This document shows positions 23,061-30,941 of a stretch of 64,000 bases of DNA, piece after piece (within the stretch, counting starts at the first letter, position 1; each line of letters starts with the position of its first letter). The notes below the pieces were generated by a model that saw only the letters and a program-made list of their open reading frames with translations, was not told where the DNA came from and made no database searches. Position numbers and translations under genes: made by a program. The stretch comes from Candidatus Brevefilum sp. (lineage in GTDB: Bacteria; Chloroflexota; Anaerolineae; Anaerolineales; Anaerolineaceae). The stretch lies in contig JAHYJN010000003.1 in assembly GCA_019428905.1 (NCBI GenBank), forward strand, positions 1 to 64,000, given 5' to 3'.

Positions 23061-23984
23061 ATGGAAAATCGACCTCCACAAGCTAACCCATTTGAACCTA
23101 ACAATGGGACTCGATTTGTAAATTGCCCCTATATCGGCCTTTTAGGTGATGCGGTGACTTTCTCAGATTTTCCTGCACAAATGAACGCCTGTCACCATGT
23201 GGACCCTGTCAGCACACCAGATCTTTACCATCAACGATCTTTTTGCCTGTCTCCCGCCTTTGTTGACTGCCCTATATATCAAAACGACCACGGCATTCGT
23301 ATGCCCAAAGCCATTCAATTTAGATCTCGTACGCTAGCAAAAAAGAAAAAGGAATTCCTCATCTACATCGGTTTAGGTGTCATAGTCTTAACCATAATTT
23401 TTGGCCTGTTATTTATCAGCAACTGGCTGCCTTCAGCATCTATTACAGATGTACCTGAAGAAACCGGCATTTCACAGACTTTCAGTGAGACCGCTGTGAC
23501 ACGAACTCAGGAATTGGTTAAAGCCACCTTACCACAGGTTACAGCAACACCGGCGAGGACTTTGGTGTCAGCCACCCAAGAACCACCAACACCAACACAT
23601 GAACCCCAAAACCTTGTATTGGATTCACCGATTGGTAAGGAATACCAATTTATCATCCACCGTGTGGCGGAGGGTGAGACTCTCCAGTTCTTTGCGGATC
23701 AGTATAACACCAGCATTGAAGCGATCACGGCTGTTAATTATGATTTAATTTCTCCTTTATGGATAGATTGGATGGTTATAATTCCTTTAAATTCCATTGA
23801 TGTTACCAATTTGCCAGCCTTTGAAGCCTATCTAGCCCAACAGCAGAGCATCCCCTTACGCGAACTCGCCCCACAACTTTCAGTATCACTTGAGGATTTA
23901 GCTTTTTATAATAACATTAGTACCGACTATGTGATTACAGAGGGGGAATGGCTGCTTGTCCCAAGGGAGAGACCCGCACCATAA
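23061..23984 (+). CDS. LysM-containing membrane protein with N-terminal Cys/His motif
   Basis: 307 residues. The N-terminal ~75 residues carry CPYIG, NACHHVDP, HQRSFCLS and VDCPIYQ, a Cys/His pattern that may bind zinc in the cytoplasm. A transmembrane helix follows at about residues 100-120 after AKKKKEF. Next is a Pro/Thr-rich spacer and a LysM module (YQFIIHRVAEGETLQFFADQ through VIIPL, about 193-245). A second, degenerate LysM-like segment reaches the C-terminus. LysM domains bind glycans such as peptidoglycan. It could link intracellular sensing to the cell wall, in line with the autokinase gene 38 bases upstream. Nothing resembling a ribosome binding site precedes ATG 23061, so the start is uncertain. 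Confidence 0.7.
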   Translation: MENRPPQANPFEPNNGTRFVNCPYIGLLGDAVTFSDFPAQMNACHHVDPVSTPDLYHQRSFCLSPAFVDCPIYQNDHGIRMPKAIQFRSRTLAKKKKEFLIYIGLGVIVLTIIFGLLFISNWLPSASITDVPEETGISQTFSETAVTRTQELVKATLPQVTATPARTLVSATQEPPTPTHEPQNLVLDSPIGKEYQFIIHRVAEGETLQFFADQYNTSIEAITAVNYDLISPLWIDWMVIIPLNSIDVTNLPAFEAYLAQQQSIPLRELAPQLSVSLEDLAFYNNISTDYVITEGEWLLVPRERPAP

Positions 23985-24018
23985 AGCACGATATTCAGGC
24001 ACAATCCCAGTTTGTCGT

Positions 24019-24052
24019 AATGGCTTCACAAATATGTGAAGTCATTTTCTTT
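24019..24052 (+). terminator. Intrinsic terminator of the autokinase-LysM unit
   Basis: AATGGCTTCACA (24019-24030) and TGTGAAGTCATT (24035-24046) pair over 12 positions (one G-T) around an AATA loop, and TTCTTTG follows. It lies 35 bases after the LysM stop codon and immediately before dispersed element copy 3. Confidence 0.7.
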
Positions 24053-24323
24053 GAAAGTGTCAAAAATGATATTTTTCTCGACAAAAATATTTACCGTAGG
24101 GGCGGACCTGCCTTAGCCTCCCGAAAGGGGGCAGTGTCCGCCTTGCGTAGCACTCTCTGCGAAGCGCTCTTCGAGTTGAGCAGGGCAACCACGGCTCGAA
24201 AAGTGCTACGCGAAGGGTTGCCCCTACGCATTGATATAATGTTGATAATCATTGTTAATGGAATTAATCATAGATTTTGACAAATGATGATAAATCATTG
24301 TCCGTTTTCCAACACCCTCTTTC
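24053..24323 (+). repeat. MITE-like dispersed palindromic element, copy 3
   Basis: It begins GAAAGTGTCAAAAATGATAT and ends TTTTCCAACACCCTCTTTC. It has the GTAGGGGCGGACC arm, the GCGTAGCACT/AGTGCTACGC inner pair and the GGGTTGCCCCTACGCATTGA right arm. A ~30-base hairpin module (24107-24135) inserted in the left arm recurs, inverted, in the right arm of copy 4. GATATAATG in the right arm is a -10-like motif shared by copies 2-4. It directly follows a terminator and ends 9 bases before the phosphatase promoter. Together these fill most of the 23985-24463 gap. Confidence 0.8.
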
Positions 24324-24331
24324 TTTATTAG

Positions 24332-24360
24332 TTGCATATGCTACCCGCATCCTGTATAAT
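24332..24360 (+). promoter_or_regulatory. Promoter of the phosphotyrosine phosphatase gene
   Basis: TTGCAT (24332-24337), 17 bases, then a perfect TATAAT (24355-24360). It starts 9 bases after the right end of dispersed element copy 3 and 104 bases before ATG 24464. Confidence 0.5.
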
Positions 24361-24463
24361 AATGTCTGCTTAATTTATACTTATCTATCAAATCATTGCC
24401 TCCTAACTCAATCGGGGCAACTTGAAGTTAAGAGTAAACACAACCAAGGATAATTGCCGCTCT

Positions 24464-24955
24464 ATGCCATCCATTTTGTTCGTCTGCACAGCTAACCGCT
24501 TTCGCTCACCCATTGCAGCGATAGCGTTTGCCCGTGAAGTTGTCAAACGGGGTGATGACCACCGCATCAGCGTCTCCAGTGCCGGCACCTGGACGGCGCC
24601 TGGTCTCACAGCCACTACCGAGGCGCTTAAACAAGCCGAAAAGTACAATCTCAATTTATCCTTCCATAGATCCCGCCCAATATCACAAAAAAACTTGTCC
24701 CAGGCAGACCTGGTATTGGTGATGGACGACAACCACAAGGAAGGCATCACCCATGAATTCCCGGCTGTTGCAAACAAGGTTTACCTGCTTTCAGAGGTGG
24801 CTAATGGCGCATCCTATGACATCCCTGACCCCTATTCTACAGATGAATCCCCGGCAGTTGTTGCCAGGGAAATCGTTGAAATGATCGACCGAGGCTATGA
24901 GAAGATATTACAGCTGGTGCTACAGATGGCACAACACCCAAAAGAGAACGCATAA
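24464..24955 (+). CDS. Low-molecular-weight protein-tyrosine phosphatase
   Basis: 163 residues from ATG 24464; an upstream TTG at 24422 would add a non-conserved extension. The P-loop CTANRFRS (Cys8, Arg14) opens the protein as in all members of the family, and ISVSSAGTW follows. The general acid aspartate lies in DIPDPYSTDE. The enzyme removes phosphate from tyrosine through a phosphocysteine intermediate. Its location shortly after the BY-kinase gene makes the autokinase tyrosine tail the likely substrate, as in Wzb/Wzc pairs. An arsenate reductase role is less likely. Confidence 0.85.
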   Translation: MPSILFVCTANRFRSPIAAIAFAREVVKRGDDHRISVSSAGTWTAPGLTATTEALKQAEKYNLNLSFHRSRPISQKNLSQADLVLVMDDNHKEGITHEFPAVANKVYLLSEVANGASYDIPDPYSTDESPAVVAREIVEMIDRGYEKILQLVLQMAQHPKENA

Positions 24956-25033
24956 ACGTAAAAACACCTGATTACTCACACAGGATAACAGTGTTGGATT
25001 GCCTCCACACACAATCTTGTGTAGAAATCGATC

Positions 25034-25073
25034 AAAATAATCCCTCCCACTGATTTGTAATTGGGAGGGATTA
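25034..25073 (-). terminator. Terminator of the minus-strand 25-28 kb genes
   Basis: TAATCCCTCCCA (25038-25049) and TGGGAGGGATTA (25062-25073) form a perfect 12-bp stem with a 12-base loop. On the minus strand it is followed by ATTTTGAT. It lies 25 bases beyond the stop of the phosphotriesterase-like gene, between convergent genes. Confidence 0.7.
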
Positions 25074-25097
25074 ATGATTAACTGACCTAATCAAAGA

Positions 25098-26042
25098 CTA
25101 TACGAAATATTCCTTGGGATTCTCAACCCATATCTGCGCTAGCATCTCAGGCGTGAATCCGAGTGCCATCAACTTATCTTCCAGGCCAGAAACCAGATAG
25201 GCTAAACCAGGGTCGCCCCCATAACAAGTCCAATAAGAACGCCTGGCAAGATCGCCTGCAAACAAGATGTTCTCCCCGTAACAATGATCAACTAAACTTC
25301 TTATCGATTGCACTAAAAGATCTAAGGGCGGTGCTGGGCGAATCATCTCATCAAATTCAAGGAAATAACCTTTTTCTGCTAGGTCTTGAAACAATTCGGG
25401 GTTCAGGCTCTTCCCCATATGGCAAATCATGACTTTACTGGGGTGAATCTTTTGCTGTTCGAAATAGCCAATCACTTCTTCAAAGGGCACCCCTGGCTCA
25501 GTGTGGATCATACAGGGGATTCCACACCCACCAATCACTTCTGCGGCTGCATCAATAACATTGCGAATAACGGGCGTCAGCCCGCTGCGATCTATACCAA
25601 TCTTAATTATATTGGCTTTGACGATGTGCTTGCCTGAATCAAAAGGCTGGTCCTCATCCATCAAGACCCCTTCAGTACATTCTTTGTTGAGGAGGTCAGC
25701 CAGTTCATTCGTCGAGGCATGAAACAGCCAGTGATTGGGTGGATAATAGCTCAGCTTATGAAATCCCGTGGCAACGATGATCGGCACCTGTGAAACCAGG
25801 CTGACCTCATTCAGCAACTGAACATTCCTGCCTGCTCCAATCGGTGAGCTGTCGATGATTGCCCCACCTTCGGCCGCCTTCCAAGCCAATAAATCAGATG
25901 CAATCAAGTCGATATCGGTGTGGTGGAAATCTTGAGGGATGCGCTCATTGTTCGACCAGTCAATAATCACATGCTCATGCATGTCAACTTTGCCCAGCTG
26001 GTCAAGAGAGATCGAACCCAAGGTTGTGTTCACCTGTTTCAT
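25098..26042 (-). CDS. Phosphotriesterase-family amidohydrolase (possible sugar lactonase)
   Basis: 314 residues from the ATG at 26042, which has GAGGAAA upstream; a TTG four codons earlier overlaps that site. The metal-binding motif is HEHVIID near residue 22-28. VKANIIKIGIDRSGLTP holds the lysine region of the family. Further ligands are in PCMIHTEPG and ICHMGKS, with AGDLARRSYW near the C-terminus as the final aspartate. Phosphotriesterase-related proteins in sugar clusters often act as lactonases on sugar lactones. The neighbours here (shikimate dehydrogenase-like, KDPG aldolase, hydroxyacid dehydrogenase) suggest a sugar-acid pathway. The natural substrate is not readable. Confidence 0.7.
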   Translation of the reverse strand: MKQVNTTLGSISLDQLGKVDMHEHVIIDWSNNERIPQDFHHTDIDLIASDLLAWKAAEGGAIIDSSPIGAGRNVQLLNEVSLVSQVPIIVATGFHKLSYYPPNHWLFHASTNELADLLNKECTEGVLMDEDQPFDSGKHIVKANIIKIGIDRSGLTPVIRNVIDAAAEVIGGCGIPCMIHTEPGVPFEEVIGYFEQQKIHPSKVMICHMGKSLNPELFQDLAEKGYFLEFDEMIRPAPPLDLLVQSIRSLVDHCYGENILFAGDLARRSYWTCYGGDPGLAYLVSGLEDKLMALGFTPEMLAQIWVENPKEYFV

Positions 26043-26081
26043 TGGTTTCCTCAATCAGAATTGACTCGCGTTGAATACCAG

Positions 26082-27029
26082 TTACGACCCGCTTCTGACC
26101 GTCTCAGCAGTTTGCTCAAGCTTCTCCAGCAAAGCAGGCGTCAGGTCAAAATGCAGCACCTGGGCGATCACCTGGGTCCAGCCGTGGATAAAGTACAGCC
26201 ACCCATCCTCAACTGTGACGTTTCGTGAGTCTACCTGCGCCCTGGCTTGGTGCAAGAAGTCCAATTCGCCCCGATAGTTGAATTCCCATGCAATCCCATC
26301 TTGCGGGAATAAACCATCCCAAGTCACCGGGGAACCTGGGGTATCCTTGCCCATCCCGGTGGCATTGATCACGATGCTTTTCGGCGGGAGCTTTGCCATA
26401 ATCTGATTGTTGACAGCCGGATCAGAATTTTGGATGTAATTCACCCTGATATCTGTATCCAGCTTTGAAATCATCTCCTGAGCGTGGTCCAAACGTCCTT
26501 GCGAGCGATTGACAAAGGTGAACACATCTGGTCTGTCGGCTTTATCCTGTTTGTTCGCCAGGTGTAAAAAGGTGGCAATAGCAGAGCCGCCAGCACCAAA
26601 CGAGAGCACTTCACCGCCCGTCCTGCCAAAATAATCTTCACCAATGATGGCATCCAGACTCAATCCAGAGGTGATTGGGTCTTTGGCATGGCCTTCAAGC
26701 CGTCCATCCCGCTTTGAGATGCTGGAGATTTCGCCTGTTATTTCGGCATACGGATCCAGGTAATCAAACATATCGCGTGCGGCATTTAACAGATCGATCT
26801 TATGGGTTGTCACTAATGCGCCCAACGAGAGCGGGTCAAACTTAATTTGGGCCACAGCTTCGCGGTACTTTTCGGGTTCATCATGGATTTTGCAATCCCA
26901 GCCCTCAATCACCACATCTTCACGTCCTAAATCCCGCATCCACAAAGGGAAAACCTTCATGATCGAGGATTGTTTCGTCGTCACACCGATAAAATAAAAG
27001 GTTGGTTGTTTTTTCTCGATAATTTCCAT
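26082..27029 (-). CDS. Shikimate/quinate dehydrogenase-like oxidoreductase
   Basis: 315 residues. FIGVTTKQSSIMKVFPLW at the N-terminus occupies the position of the substrate-binding SxS loop of AroE, and LGALVTTHKIDLL carries the catalytic Lys of the TxxK motif. The NAD(P) domain has LSFGAGGSAIATFLHLAN (GAGGS fingerprint) and INATGMGKDTPGSP, typical of this family. The sequence is longer and more divergent than biosynthetic AroE, so a catabolic relative is likelier than an aromatic biosynthesis enzyme. GGGAGGTTC precedes ATG 27029. It lies 28 bases from the aldolase gene in the same direction. Confidence 0.7.
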   Translation of the reverse strand: MEIIEKKQPTFYFIGVTTKQSSIMKVFPLWMRDLGREDVVIEGWDCKIHDEPEKYREAVAQIKFDPLSLGALVTTHKIDLLNAARDMFDYLDPYAEITGEISSISKRDGRLEGHAKDPITSGLSLDAIIGEDYFGRTGGEVLSFGAGGSAIATFLHLANKQDKADRPDVFTFVNRSQGRLDHAQEMISKLDTDIRVNYIQNSDPAVNNQIMAKLPPKSIVINATGMGKDTPGSPVTWDGLFPQDGIAWEFNYRGELDFLHQARAQVDSRNVTVEDGWLYFIHGWTQVIAQVLHFDLTPALLEKLEQTAETVRSGS

Positions 27030-27057
27030 ATAAGAACCTCCCGTGTTTCTTCAGCGT

Positions 27058-27705
27058 TTATGCTTTGGATTGATTGACAATTTCAACATATTCGGCTGCC
27101 CGTTTTGAGATTTCAGCAAATTTCCCTTCCAGAGCCAGGTGTTTCGGACACAAAGCGCTGCCTGCGCCAACTGCAATCACCCCGGCAGCAAACCAGGCCG
27201 GGATATTCTCTTTTGAAACACCACCCGTAGGCATCAAGTCGATATAGGGGAAAGGACCATGAATATCTTTAATATATTTCGGTCCCGTAATTGAACCGGG
27301 GAAAACTTTTACCACATCAGAACCCAAGCGATAAGCCTGGAAGATCTCTGTGGGCGTCAGGGCACCAGCCATGGTCACCAGGCCAGAAGCCACCATCGCC
27401 TTTACCAAATTCGGCTCACACATCGGGCTGACAATAAAATTGGCACCAGCAGCTTTGGCAGATTCTGCCTGCCCAGGTTCGGTTAATGTTCCCATTCCCA
27501 ACACAATCTCATCCCCAAAGGCATTGTTCAGAGCAGCTACAACGTCCTCTGCATTTGGTGTGGAGTAGGTGATCTCAATGCCGATCACACCCCCTGCCAC
27601 CAGTGCTTCCACGATTCTAAGTGTCAAATCCTGAGATGGCCCCCGAATCACCGCCAGCAGACCAATCTCCTTGATTTTTTGTAAAACAGCCTGTTTATCT
27701 TGCAT
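27058..27705 (-). CDS. KDPG/KHG aldolase
   Basis: 215 residues from ATG 27705, preceded by GGAGGGA; a second ATG at 27720 overlaps this site. It is a class I aldolase of the 2-keto-3-deoxy-6-phosphogluconate / 4-hydroxy-2-oxoglutarate family. The Schiff-base lysine region is SDVVKVFPGSITGPKYI, and GIEITYSTPNAEDVV near residue 40 holds the catalytic glutamate. GMGTLTEPGQ is another family signature. The enzyme splits a 2-keto-3-deoxy sugar acid phosphate into pyruvate and an aldehyde. It lies 18 bases downstream of a hydroxyacid dehydrogenase gene in one transcription unit. Confidence 0.9.
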   Translation of the reverse strand: MQDKQAVLQKIKEIGLLAVIRGPSQDLTLRIVEALVAGGVIGIEITYSTPNAEDVVAALNNAFGDEIVLGMGTLTEPGQAESAKAAGANFIVSPMCEPNLVKAMVASGLVTMAGALTPTEIFQAYRLGSDVVKVFPGSITGPKYIKDIHGPFPYIDLMPTGGVSKENIPAWFAAGVIAVGAGSALCPKHLALEGKFAEISKRAAEYVEIVNQSKA

Positions 27706-27723
27706 GCTTCCCTCCATCATGAA

Positions 27724-28542
27724 TTAATTGACCTGGTAAAGAGGTTGTTCACCGCTCAGAACTCTCACGCATTCATCCAATGCCTTGCGGCCCATGTTAT
27801 TGGTTGCACCATCGGTTTGGACGACGAGATGGGGCGTACAGATCACCTGGGGAAACGCGAGCAACGGGTTATCAAGATCAGGTGGCTCTTTGATAAATGC
27901 ATCCAGCCCAGCCCCTCGCAGATGTCCTGAAGCCAAGCCATTTACCAGGGCAGCTTCATCAACCAATTCTCCCCGGGAGGTATTGATCAGAAATGAACCT
28001 TTCTTCATGGACTGGATAAACGTATCATTCACCATACCGCGCGTCTCAGGCAGAACTGGCAAATGCAGACTGATAAAGTCCGATTGCGAGACCAATTCCT
28101 CCAAGGGCACCAATGCAATATTGTGTAATTTGGCAAAAGCTTCATCGGCATAAGGGTCATGGGCAATCAATCGGCAGTCAAAATTGACCAGGCGCTTGGC
28201 AAAATGTTTACCAATCGCACCTAAGCCCAAAATTCCAACCGTTTTTCCTTCTAAAGTCAAGCCCGGTAGTCGAGGCCACTCACCGCTTTGAATAGCGCTG
28301 GTGGCAGCGGGGATCTGCCTGGCTAACATCAGCAGCATTCCCACAGCCAATTCAGCAACTGATGCTGAATTTGCGCCTGGCGTATTGGAAACGATGATGC
28401 CTTTATCCCTGGCGGCTCCCAGGTCAACCTGGTCCACACCCACACCGTAGCGGGCGATGATTTTTAATGTATCTGCAGATTGTAATGCTAATGTATTGAT
28501 CAAAGTCAAACTGACCGGCATTTGCGGTACCGACTGGAGCAT
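27724..28542 (-). CDS. D-2-hydroxyacid dehydrogenase, N-terminus missing
   Basis: The open frame begins at 28542, but recognisable homology starts only at about LALQSADTLKIIARYGVGVD (near 28490), so the first ~50-60 residues of the catalytic domain are absent. The remaining part is well formed: NAD-binding VGILGLGAIGKHFAKRL, INTSRGELVDEAAL with the catalytic arginine, the glutamate in LDAFIKEPP and the histidine in VICTPHLVVQTDGAT. Family: phosphoglycerate/glyoxylate dehydrogenase-like. Upstream codons to 28542 match the antisense of the neighbouring alcohol dehydrogenase, not a dehydrogenase. This gene is therefore 5'-truncated by a rearrangement or an assembly join; see the junction entry. 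Confidence 0.7.
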   Translation of the reverse strand: MLQSVPQMPVSLTLINTLALQSADTLKIIARYGVGVDQVDLGAARDKGIIVSNTPGANSASVAELAVGMLLMLARQIPAATSAIQSGEWPRLPGLTLEGKTVGILGLGAIGKHFAKRLVNFDCRLIAHDPYADEAFAKLHNIALVPLEELVSQSDFISLHLPVLPETRGMVNDTFIQSMKKGSFLINTSRGELVDEAALVNGLASGHLRGAGLDAFIKEPPDLDNPLLAFPQVICTPHLVVQTDGATNNMGRKALDECVRVLSGEQPLYQVN

Positions 28543-29461
28543 TTACAATGGCTGGTATTCCGCAGATAAGTTACCTATGATCCCTGGGCATGAATTTTCA
28601 GGCGTGATCAGCAAGGTCGGTCAAAACGTTGATCGTTTCAAAGAAGGCGATCGTGTCACAGCAGACATCAACATGAGCTGCGGTCACTGTTTTTATTGCA
28701 TGCGGGGTGAAAAGCTCTTGTGTGACAGCTTTACCCAACTCGGAATCCATACTGATGGGACCTTTGCTGAATTTGTGAAAGCCCCAGCCGCCCTTGTACA
28801 TCTCCTGCCCGACAACCTCAGTTTCGAAGAAGGTGCCTTCATCGAACCCGTTTCGTGCGTGGTCCATGCTGCCAAAGCCCTGGATGCCAAATTGGGCAGC
28901 AGCATCGTCATCCTGGGTGACGGTCTGGGAGTATTGCATGCCCGCTTGGCAGTACTGCGAGCTTGTGCGCCGGTGATTGTGTTTGGGCATAATCGTAAAA
29001 GGCTGCAAATCGCCAAAGATATGGGCGCAGATTATGTGTTCCACACCGATGATGTCGCTGATCCCGTCGCCAAAGTGATGGAATTAACCGGTGGTCGCGG
29101 TGCGGATTATGCGATCGAGGCTGCAGGTAAAGTTGAAACATACGAACAAGCCTTTGCTATGCTGCGCCGTGGCGGGACACTTTCTTCCTTTGGCATCACA
29201 GGCGAAGACGAAGAAATGAAGATTAAACCTTTTGACTTCGTCCTGGGTGAGAAGAAGATCACCGGATCTTGCGCCGGGGTTGGCCAGGATTGGCCAGATG
29301 CGATGACCCTGATTTCTAGCGGTCGGATAGATCCGAAACCACTCTTCTCCATGAAAGTCCCATTAGAAGACTTGGAATGGGCATTGCATGAACTTCGCAC
29401 AGACCGCCAGCTCTTCAAGATCTTTGTCTCACCTGAGATCACGGGACGCGAAGCCATGTAA
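28457..29461 (+). CDS. Zinc-dependent medium-chain alcohol dehydrogenase, N-terminus missing
   Basis: Homology begins abruptly at VLIKVKLTGICGTDW (codon at 28493); the preceding 12 residues match nothing and the usual ~25 N-terminal residues are absent. The rest is complete: catalytic zinc Cys in GICGTD, GHEFSGVI, structural zinc cysteines in CGHCFYCMRGEKLLC, the glutamate in FIEPVSC, and the NAD domain VILGDGLGVLHARLAV (a GDG variant of GxGxxG). The closest types are threonine/sorbitol dehydrogenases. It faces the truncated hydroxyacid dehydrogenase head-to-head with overlapping open frames. Confidence 0.7.
   Translation: MIFNVSADCNANVLIKVKLTGICGTDWSIYNGWYSADKLPMIPGHEFSGVISKVGQNVDRFKEGDRVTADINMSCGHCFYCMRGEKLLCDSFTQLGIHTDGTFAEFVKAPAALVHLLPDNLSFEEGAFIEPVSCVVHAAKALDAKLGSSIVILGDGLGVLHARLAVLRACAPVIVFGHNRKRLQIAKDMGADYVFHTDDVADPVAKVMELTGGRGADYAIEAAGKVETYEQAFAMLRRGGTLSSFGITGEDEEMKIKPFDFVLGEKKITGSCAGVGQDWPDAMTLISSGRIDPKPLFSMKVPLEDLEWALHELRTDRQLFKIFVSPEITGREAM
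28485..28500. other. Junction joining two 5'-truncated genes head-to-head
   Basis: To the left of about 28490 the minus strand codes the start of the surviving hydroxyacid dehydrogenase; to the right the plus strand codes the surviving alcohol dehydrogenase. Each loses its N-terminal part exactly here, and no intergenic DNA, promoter or ribosome binding site remains. This is expected of an inversion or deletion breakpoint or of a misassembly. Confidence 0.7.
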
Positions 29462-29581
29462 CGAAACCTTCACGGTGGTTCAACAAGCTTGACCCACCGC
29501 GAGTATTCATCACGAGGATGAAAATTCTTGTTTGCTCTGACTTGTAGGGCAAATTAATACACAACAACAGAGGAGAAAAGC

Positions 29582-30823
29582 ATGGATAAGAGAGAGATAC
29601 TTCTTTCACCCATTCAAATCGGACCCCACACCAGTCTGAACCGCTTCTTCATTCAGCCGATGGAATGCTCTGACGGTGATGCCGACGGCAACCCCACAGA
29701 CCTGACCTACAAGCGCTATGAAAATCTGTTCAAAGGCGAGGCGGGCGTCATCACCCTTGAGGCAATAACGATCACCGATAAAAACCGCAGCCGGATGAAC
29801 CAGCTGTTCATTATGCCTGAAAACCAACCTGCGCTGACCAATTTCGTCACAAAACTCAAACAGCTCAATCCAAACCCCATCTTTTTATTCCAGTTAACCC
29901 ATTCCGGGGAACTGAGCAATCCTGAGTTCTCAAAGCGATTAGCCGTGAAACTCCTGCCGGGGTTTGAGGGCGACATTTTCACCGAAGATGAATTTGAAAA
30001 GATTATGGCGGATTATGTGCTTGCTGCGAAAATCGCCTATGACGCAGGTGCTGATGGCATCGATATGAAATTATGCCACGGATACCTGGGTTCCCAGATC
30101 CTGCGTCCCTACAACACCCGCAAATGGAAATATGGCGGGCCGTGGGAAAATCGACGCCAATTTGCCTTTGACCTGTACGAGCGCATCAGGGCTGCAGTGC
30201 CAGACCCCAATTTCATCATCGGCTCCAAGCTTTCCGTTTGGGAAGGATTCCCGGGCGGCATGGGCACAGCAGGGCCTGATACACCTGTGATTGACCTGAG
30301 CGAAGTGATTGACCTGGTCAAAGGGCTGGAAGAACGCGGCGCAGCCTACTTCGTTCAATCTGCCGGCAGCCCATCGATTACCATCAGCCTCACCCAAGCT
30401 GACCGAGATCACCCCTATTTCGCCTACCTGCACCAGTATTTTGCCAAAGTGCTTAAAGACAACTTAAAGCCCGAGACCGTTGTCGTGGGATCAAACTATT
30501 CCATCTTTGGGAATGGCCGCAATAAGCTGCTGGCGGTTGACCGCGAAGATCGCTCACTGCTGACGTATGGCGCAAAGAATATCCACAGAGGTTACGTCGA
30601 CATGATCGCCCTGGGCAGGCAGTCTTTGGCCGACCCATTGCTCCCCTTGAAATTCCGTGAGGGAAAAGAAGACGAGATCGATTTTTGTACCGCCTGTGAC
30701 AATTGCCTGGAGTTGCTCATTCAGCAGAGCCCGATTGGCTGCTGCACATATAACCGCTTCTACACCGAGGTGTTGAAGGAAACGCGCAAGAAAAAAGGAC
30801 GGCTGGTAGTAGATCACACTTAA
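29582..30823 (+). CDS. Old yellow enzyme-type NADH:flavin oxidoreductase
   Basis: 413 residues. The TIM-barrel FMN domain begins LLSPIQIGPHTSLNRFFIQPM. LFQLTHSGE and AYDAGADGIDMKLCHGYLGSQ hold FMN and substrate-binding residues of the family, with DMIALGRQSLADP near the phosphate site. The C-terminal CTACDNCLELL and CCTYN give four cysteines for a [4Fe-4S] cluster, as in 2,4-dienoyl-CoA reductase and bile-acid reductases, but the FAD/NAD domains of those enzymes are absent. It probably reduces a C=C bond next to a carbonyl. The RBS AGAGGAG and ATG 29582 are clear. It follows the truncated dehydrogenase by 120 bases. Confidence 0.8.
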   Translation: MDKREILLSPIQIGPHTSLNRFFIQPMECSDGDADGNPTDLTYKRYENLFKGEAGVITLEAITITDKNRSRMNQLFIMPENQPALTNFVTKLKQLNPNPIFLFQLTHSGELSNPEFSKRLAVKLLPGFEGDIFTEDEFEKIMADYVLAAKIAYDAGADGIDMKLCHGYLGSQILRPYNTRKWKYGGPWENRRQFAFDLYERIRAAVPDPNFIIGSKLSVWEGFPGGMGTAGPDTPVIDLSEVIDLVKGLEERGAAYFVQSAGSPSITISLTQADRDHPYFAYLHQYFAKVLKDNLKPETVVVGSNYSIFGNGRNKLLAVDREDRSLLTYGAKNIHRGYVDMIALGRQSLADPLLPLKFREGKEDEIDFCTACDNCLELLIQQSPIGCCTYNRFYTEVLKETRKKKGRLVVDHT

Positions 30824-30885
30824 TTTCAGCCAGCTAACCCAAATTACTTAAAATTTTTTCCAGATAACCAACTTCCGGTTATCAA

Positions 30886-30923
30886 TAAAAAAGAGGCTGC
30901 TCTAAGTCCAAAAGCAGCCTCTT
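30886..30923 (-). terminator. Strong intrinsic terminator of the fucI-E2 operon
   Basis: AAGAGGCTGCT (30891-30901) and AGCAGCCTCTT (30913-30923) form a perfect 11-bp stem. On the minus strand it leads into a TTTTTT run (complement of 30887-30892). It sits 18 bases after the stop of the acyltransferase gene and may also stop the convergent plus-strand gene. Confidence 0.85.
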
Positions 30924-30941
30924 CCATTTAAAATAATACGG

